Positions 7,100-10,589 of a stretch of DNA of 10,589 nucleotides are shown here, in pieces (positions within the stretch are counted from its first letter, which is position 1; each line of letters opens with the position of its first letter). Made by a program: the position numbers and the translations under genes. The stretch spans positions 1 to 10,589 of the forward strand of contig CALWNS010000262.1 in assembly GCA_944382805.1 (NCBI GenBank), given 5' to 3'. This DNA is from an uncultured Gemmiger sp. Its GTDB lineage: Bacteria; Bacillota; Clostridia; Oscillospirales; Ruminococcaceae. The notes beneath the pieces are model-generated. The model saw only the letters and a list, made by a program, of their open reading frames with translations. It was not told the origin of the DNA and did not search any database.

Positions 7100-7647
7100 T
7101 GCAGCCCAACCACCGTGATATCGAGCGCATCCTGGTCAGCGAAGAACAGCTCAAGGCCAAAGTGGCGGAGCTGGGCGCGCGCATCAGCCGCGACTACGCC
7201 GGCAAAGACCTGCTGATGGTCTCCATCTTAAAAGGCTCGGTCGTGTTCATGGCCGATTTGATGCGCGCCGTCACCATCCCCTGCGCCATCGACTTTATGG
7301 TCGTGTCCAGCTACGGCAGCGGCACCGCCACCTCCGGCCTGGTCAAGATCATCAAGGACCTGGACCAGGACCTTTCCGGCAAGGACCTGCTGATCGTGGA
7401 GGATATCCTGGATACCGGCGTCACGCTGTCCAACCTGGTGCCTATGCTGCGGCTGCGCAACCCGCGCAGCGTGCGCCTGTGTACCATCCTTTCCAAGCCC
7501 AGCCGCCGCCTGGCCGACATCACGGCGGACTACTGCGGCTTTGAAGTGCCGGACGAGTTCGTCGTCGGCTATGGGCTGGACTATAACGAGCGTTACCGCA
7601 ACCTGCCCTATGTGGGCGTGCTCAAGCCGGAGGTCTATTCCAAATAA
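7099..7647 (+). CDS. hpt: Hypoxanthine (guanine) phosphoribosyltransferase
   Basis: This cytoplasmic purine-salvage enzyme joins PRPP to hypoxanthine or guanine to give IMP or GMP. In Firmicutes it is a known target of inhibition by ppGpp. The product has 182 residues, the usual size. The PRPP-binding loop VEDILDTGVTLS is clear (Glu101, Asp102, Asp105, Thr106, Gly107). Upstream are the LLMVSILKGSVVFMADL segment and SSYGSGTATSG, which belongs to the flexible active-site loop. The C-terminal part has DEFVVGYGLDYNERYRNLPYVG, diagnostic for the Hpt subfamily over other phosphoribosyltransferases. The ATG overlaps the tilS stop by one base, and ftsH begins 33 bases downstream. In B. subtilis, TilS and HprT have been reported to form a complex that activates ftsH transcription. 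Whether that holds here is unknown. Confidence 0.97.
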   Translation: MQPNHRDIERILVSEEQLKAKVAELGARISRDYAGKDLLMVSILKGSVVFMADLMRAVTIPCAIDFMVVSSYGSGTATSGLVKIIKDLDQDLSGKDLLIVEDILDTGVTLSNLVPMLRLRNPRSVRLCTILSKPSRRLADITADYCGFEVPDEFVVGYGLDYNERYRNLPYVGVLKPEVYSK

Positions 7648-7666
7648 AACCGGCTATCTTTTAGCT

Positions 7667-7672
7667 AAGGAG
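7667..7672 (+). promoter_or_regulatory. Strong ribosome binding site for a TTG-initiated ftsH
   Basis: AAGGAG lies eight bases before the TTG at 7681. The first in-frame ATG (7699) is 26 bases from this site, too far for normal initiation. The TTG is therefore the likely start. Confidence 0.8.
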
Positions 7673-7680
7673 TTGATTTT

Positions 7681-9747
7681 TTGCAGCATAAACCGCGTAT
7701 GGGCGGCATTATCCTGACCGCCGTCCTCCTGGTGCTGGTGCTGGTCATGGCCGCCGGCTATGGCTCCCGCGCTGCCGCCAGCGCCTCTACCATGAAAATG
7801 TCCGAGGTGATGAACTGGTTCGCAGCCAACCAGGTCACCTACTTTAACCTGGACCTCAACACCGGCGAGATCGAGCTGAGCCTGAAAGAGGGCGCCTACC
7901 CGCTGCCGGACGAAGAGGACCTTGGCGCCGGCCAGCCCTCCGGCGGGCTGCTCAGCAGCCTGTATGAAATGGAGGAGGAGGGCCCGCGCAACGGCGGCAT
8001 CGTCTCCGTCACCTACAAGCTGCCCTATACCGCGTATTTCCTGGACTATGTGCAGGGCTACATCGACGCCTACAACGCCGAAAACCCCGACGCCCCCATG
8101 GAATACGATATGGTGGGCCTGCGCACCTCCATCCCCTGGTTCGAGATTTTGCTCTACGCCTTTATGATCGGCAGCGTGGTGCTGCTGTTCATGTCGATGT
8201 ACCGCGGCGGGGCAGGGGGCGGCGGCCTGATGAACGTGGGCCGCTCCAAGCTCAAGGACCAGCAGGAGGGCCAGCGCAAAGCCACTTTTGCCGATGTGGG
8301 CGGCGCCGATGAGCAAAAGGCCGAACTGCAGGAAGTGGTCGAATTCCTGAAAGCCCCCAACAAATTCAACTCCCGGGGCGCGCGCATCCCGCACGGCGTA
8401 CTGCTGGTCGGCCCGCCGGGCACCGGCAAAACGCTGCTGGCCCGCGCCTGCGCGGGCGAAGCCGGCGTGCCGTTCTACGCCATTTCCGGCTCGGATTTTG
8501 TCGAAATGTACGTCGGCGTGGGCGCCTCCCGCGTGCGCGACCTGTTCGAAAAAGCCAAAAAGACCATGCCCTCCATCATCTTTATCGATGAGATCGACGC
8601 GGTCGGCCGCCAGCGCGGCGCGGGCCTGGGCGGCGGGCATGACGAGCGCGAACAGACGCTCAACCAGCTGCTGGTCGAGATGGACGGCTTTGACGCCAAC
8701 GACGGCGTGATCGTAATGGCCGCCACCAACCGCGCCGACATCCTGGACAAAGCCCTGCTGCGCCCCGGCCGCTTTGACCGTCAGGTCTATGTGGGCCTGC
8801 CGGACGTAAAGGGCCGCGAAGAGATCCTGCGCGTCCACACCAAAAACAAACCCCTCGGCCCCGATGTGGACCTGGGCACCATCGCCAAGTCCACGGCCGG
8901 CTTCTCCGGCGCGGACCTGGAGAACCTGGTCAACGAAGCCGCCCTGCTGGCCGCCCGCAAGGGCAAAAAAGCCATCACTGAGCCGGAGATCGAAGAAGCC
9001 TCCATCAAGGTGGTGGCCGGCCCGGAGAAAAAGAGCCGCGTTGTCACCGACAAGGAAAAGCGCCTGACCGCCTACCACGAGACCGGCCACGCCATCACCG
9101 GCTACTTCTGCCAGACGCATGACCCCGTACACCAGATCAGCATCATTCCGCGCGGGGCGGCCGGCGGCTTTACGATGTACCTGCCGGAAAAGGACCCCAG
9201 CTATGTGACCAAAACGGCCATGAACGAAAACATCATCTGCCTGCTGGGCGGCCGCGTGGCCGAGCAGCTGGTGCTGGATGATATCTCCACCGGCGCTTCC
9301 AACGACCTGGAGCGCGCCACCGCCACCGCCCGCGCCATGGTCACGCGGTACGGCTTCTCGGAGCGGCTCGGCCCCGTGGTGTACGGCACCGACCCGGGCG
9401 AGACCTTCCTGGGCCGCGATTTCGGCCAGGGCCGCGGCTACAGCGAGAACATCGCCGCCGAGATCGACAACGAGATCCGCGACATCGTGGACGAAGCGTA
9501 CGAGACCGCCCGCCGCATCCTGTCCGAACACATGGACGATCTGCACAAGGTGGCCGCCGTGCTGATGGAACGCGAAAAGATCAGCGGCGATGAATTCAAG
9601 ACCCTGATGGAGGGCGGCCAGCTGCCGCCGTTCGATTTGGGCAGCGGCACCACGGCCAAGCCGGCCGCGCCGCAGCCGGAACCGGCCGCCGAGAGCGAAA
9701 AGCCCGAAACGACCGAAACACCCGAAACGCCTGACGAAAACAACTAA
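7681..9747 (+). CDS. ftsH: ATP-dependent zinc metalloprotease FtsH
   Basis: FtsH is a hexameric membrane-anchored AAA+ protease that extracts and degrades misassembled membrane proteins and short-lived regulators. The TTG start gives 688 residues. A membrane helix at about 8-27 is followed by an extracytoplasmic part (about 28-150), which is large for the family and carries an acidic segment. A second helix spans about 154-173. The AAA+ module shows Walker A GPPGTGKT (244-251), Walker B IIFIDEID (Asp303, Glu304) and the second region of homology with ATNRADILDKALLRPGRFDR. The protease domain has the zinc site HETGH (His466, Glu467, His470) and the third ligand Asp542 in TGASNDLERAT. HEAGH is the more usual form, but HExxH is kept, so the enzyme should be active. 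The tail after about 660 is Pro/Glu/Thr-rich with a short repeat and is probably disordered. Its place after tilS-hpt is the standard Firmicute order. Confidence 0.98.
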   Translation: MQHKPRMGGIILTAVLLVLVLVMAAGYGSRAAASASTMKMSEVMNWFAANQVTYFNLDLNTGEIELSLKEGAYPLPDEEDLGAGQPSGGLLSSLYEMEEEGPRNGGIVSVTYKLPYTAYFLDYVQGYIDAYNAENPDAPMEYDMVGLRTSIPWFEILLYAFMIGSVVLLFMSMYRGGAGGGGLMNVGRSKLKDQQEGQRKATFADVGGADEQKAELQEVVEFLKAPNKFNSRGARIPHGVLLVGPPGTGKTLLARACAGEAGVPFYAISGSDFVEMYVGVGASRVRDLFEKAKKTMPSIIFIDEIDAVGRQRGAGLGGGHDEREQTLNQLLVEMDGFDANDGVIVMAATNRADILDKALLRPGRFDRQVYVGLPDVKGREEILRVHTKNKPLGPDVDLGTIAKSTAGFSGADLENLVNEAALLAARKGKKAITEPEIEEASIKVVAGPEKKSRVVTDKEKRLTAYHETGHAITGYFCQTHDPVHQISIIPRGAAGGFTMYLPEKDPSYVTKTAMNENIICLLGGRVAEQLVLDDISTGASNDLERATATARAMVTRYGFSERLGPVVYGTDPGETFLGRDFGQGRGYSENIAAEIDNEIRDIVDEAYETARRILSEHMDDLHKVAAVLMEREKISGDEFKTLMEGGQLPPFDLGSGTTAKPAAPQPEPAAESEKPETTETPETPDENN
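9703..9729 (+). repeat. Nine-base tandem repeat coding P-E-T in the FtsH tail
   Basis: Three in-register units, CCCGAAACG, ACCGAAACA and CCCGAAACG, code for Pro-Glu-Thr, Thr-Glu-Thr and Pro-Glu-Thr just before the stop. The first and third units are identical. Copy number could vary between strains without a frameshift. Confidence 0.8.
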
Positions 9748-9752
9748 GGTGG
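9746..9752 (+). promoter_or_regulatory. Ribosome binding site for the zinc-ribbon gene
   Basis: AAGGTGG overlaps the ftsH stop codon and lies eight bases before the ATG at 9761. An earlier ATG at 9754 is almost next to the site and opens only a 61-codon frame, so 9761 is the better start. The arrangement suggests translation tied to ftsH. Confidence 0.65.
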
Positions 9753-9760
9753 GATGAATC

Positions 9761-10589
9761 ATGGATCAGAATTTTACCCTTATGGCACAGTCCCGCGCCA
9801 ACTACTACACGGCGGGCAGCCCGGTACAGTTTGTCCGTGTCGAGCTGCTCAAGGGGGATGTCACCGGCGAAGTCGCCGTCTGCCTGACGTTCAAAAACGT
9901 GGGCACCGAGCCTTTGACCGGCCTGGTCATCCACTTTAAGTGCAAGGACGCCTCCGGCCAGATCCTGTGCGAGGACGATTTCTATTACGAGAACCTCAAC
10001 GCCCAGCCCGGCGACCTGTTCGGCAGCGACGACGCGGTGTTCGTGTCCGACACGCCGGTCTCCAGCGTCGAGACCGAGCAGGACCGCGCCTTCCTGAACG
10101 GCCGCGGGGTGGACCTGCGCGGCTACAAGCGGGTGCGCCTGCCGCAGCCGCGCGTGCTGCCCGGCTCCATCGCCAAGACCCTGCAGGCCCGCACCGGCAA
10201 CCCGCAGCTCATCTGCGTGCCGCAGGATACCGAACACGGCTGGTTCTGCGCCTGCGGCGCCTTCCACCCCAACGAGGAAGCCGCCACCGCCTGCAGCGAA
10301 TGCGGCGGCGACCGCGCGTACATCAAGGCCAGCCTGACCACCATCCTGGAGGAAGCCCGCCGCGCCGCCGAACAGCAGCAGCGGGAGATCAACGCCGTGG
10401 CCGGCATCCCGCAGCAGCAGCCCGCCGCCCCGGCCGCCCCGGCGCGCCCGGCCGACCCGGCCGCCGCTACCGCCGCCGCAGCGGCCGCCGCCATCGCCGC
10501 CGAGGAGGAGCCCCCCGCCGCCGAGGAGCCGACCGCCCAGTTCGACCCCGACCAGGCCACCAACGCCGAGATGGCCCGCGTGCAGCGCT
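9761..10589 (+). CDS. Unrecognised protein: beta-rich domain plus zinc ribbon, 3' end outside window
   Basis: I do not recognise a named family. The visible 276 residues start at an ATG with a good ribosome binding site, 13 bases after ftsH. Residues about 20-110 alternate hydrophobic and polar positions, as in a beta-sandwich (VAVCLTFKNVGTEPLTGLVIHF, with the NVGTEPLTG turn), resembling extracellular or Ig-like FxLD-type folds; this is inference. A single zinc ribbon follows: Trp161 then Cys163-x-Cys165, twelve residues, Cys178-x2-Cys181, with Asn171 between the pairs. This resembles the W-x-C...N...C-x2-C zinc ribbons common in Clostridia and the RanBP2 finger pattern. A charged helix with a Gln run (about 188-210) leads into a Pro/Ala-rich, acidic low-complexity region up to the edge. 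No signal peptide or membrane helix is visible, so this part is probably cytoplasmic; membrane segments could follow beyond the window. No function is assigned. Confidence 0.85.
   Translation, partial: MDQNFTLMAQSRANYYTAGSPVQFVRVELLKGDVTGEVAVCLTFKNVGTEPLTGLVIHFKCKDASGQILCEDDFYYENLNAQPGDLFGSDDAVFVSDTPVSSVETEQDRAFLNGRGVDLRGYKRVRLPQPRVLPGSIAKTLQARTGNPQLICVPQDTEHGWFCACGAFHPNEEAATACSECGGDRAYIKASLTTILEEARRAAEQQQREINAVAGIPQQQPAAPAAPARPADPAAATAAAAAAAIAAEEEPPAAEEPTAQFDPDQATNAEMARVQR
10460..10501 (+). repeat. Imperfect GCN triplet run coding polyalanine
   Basis: Fourteen codons, twelve of them Ala (mixed GCC, GCT, GCA, GCG) with one Thr and one Ile, lie inside the low-complexity region of the zinc-ribbon protein (residues 234-247). 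Mixed codon use suggests composition bias more than recent triplet slippage. Confidence 0.7.

Noticed and set aside
7654..9762. 702-codon open frame on the minus strand opposite ftsH
   Set aside because: This is the same antisense effect. The plus strand holds an intact FtsH with all catalytic motifs.
9754..9939. 61-codon frame starting at the ATG seven bases before the zinc-ribbon gene
   Set aside because: It overlaps the longer, better-spaced frame from 9761 in another phase, and its product shows no conserved features.

Overview
The window is a dense block of eight same-strand (+) genes in GC-rich DNA with almost no intergenic space. It is core chromosome, not a mobile or accessory region. 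The protein families and gene order point to a Firmicute, because RNase J, GdpP, and the tilS-hpt-ftsH cluster are typical of that phylum. The high GC content and Ala/Arg/Pro-rich codon use suggest a GC-rich anaerobic Clostridia lineage such as Oscillospirales (the Faecalibacterium/Gemmiger/Subdoligranulum type). The genus is an inference only; nothing in the window is diagnostic.

Layout: bases 1-1737 hold the 3' majority of a ribonuclease J gene whose frame is open through the left edge. Next come gdpP (c-di-AMP phosphodiesterase, 1775-3751), rplI (ribosomal protein L9, 3785-4234) and dnaB (replicative helicase, 4263-5654). This matches the gdpP-rplI-dnaB order known from Bacillus. The second block is tilS (tRNA-Ile lysidine synthase, 5693-7099), hpt (hypoxanthine phosphoribosyltransferase, 7099-7647) and ftsH (membrane AAA+ protease, 7681-9747), again the classic Firmicute order. 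A gene for an unrecognised soluble zinc-ribbon protein starts 13 bases after ftsH (9761) and runs off the right edge.

Gaps are 13 to 38 bases, tilS and hpt overlap by one base, and no intrinsic terminator is visible, so co-transcription is likely. The functions are RNA turnover, c-di-AMP breakdown, translation, replication, tRNA decoding, purine salvage and membrane proteolysis: housekeeping for growth, not one pathway.

The most notable non-gene signal is an AT-rich island (6771-6860, 24 G/C of 90 bases by hand count) inside the 3' part of tilS. It carries a good sigma-A-like promoter (TTAACC, 17 bases, TGC-TAAAAT) pointing at hpt-ftsH. Other points of interest are the zinc-ribbon protein, the unusually large extracytoplasmic part of FtsH, its TTG start and P-E-T tail repeat, and a GGDH variant in the DHHA1 motif of GdpP. 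I see no phage, transposon, CRISPR, RNA gene, toxin-antitoxin or defence module, and nothing that clearly amounts to an undescribed system.
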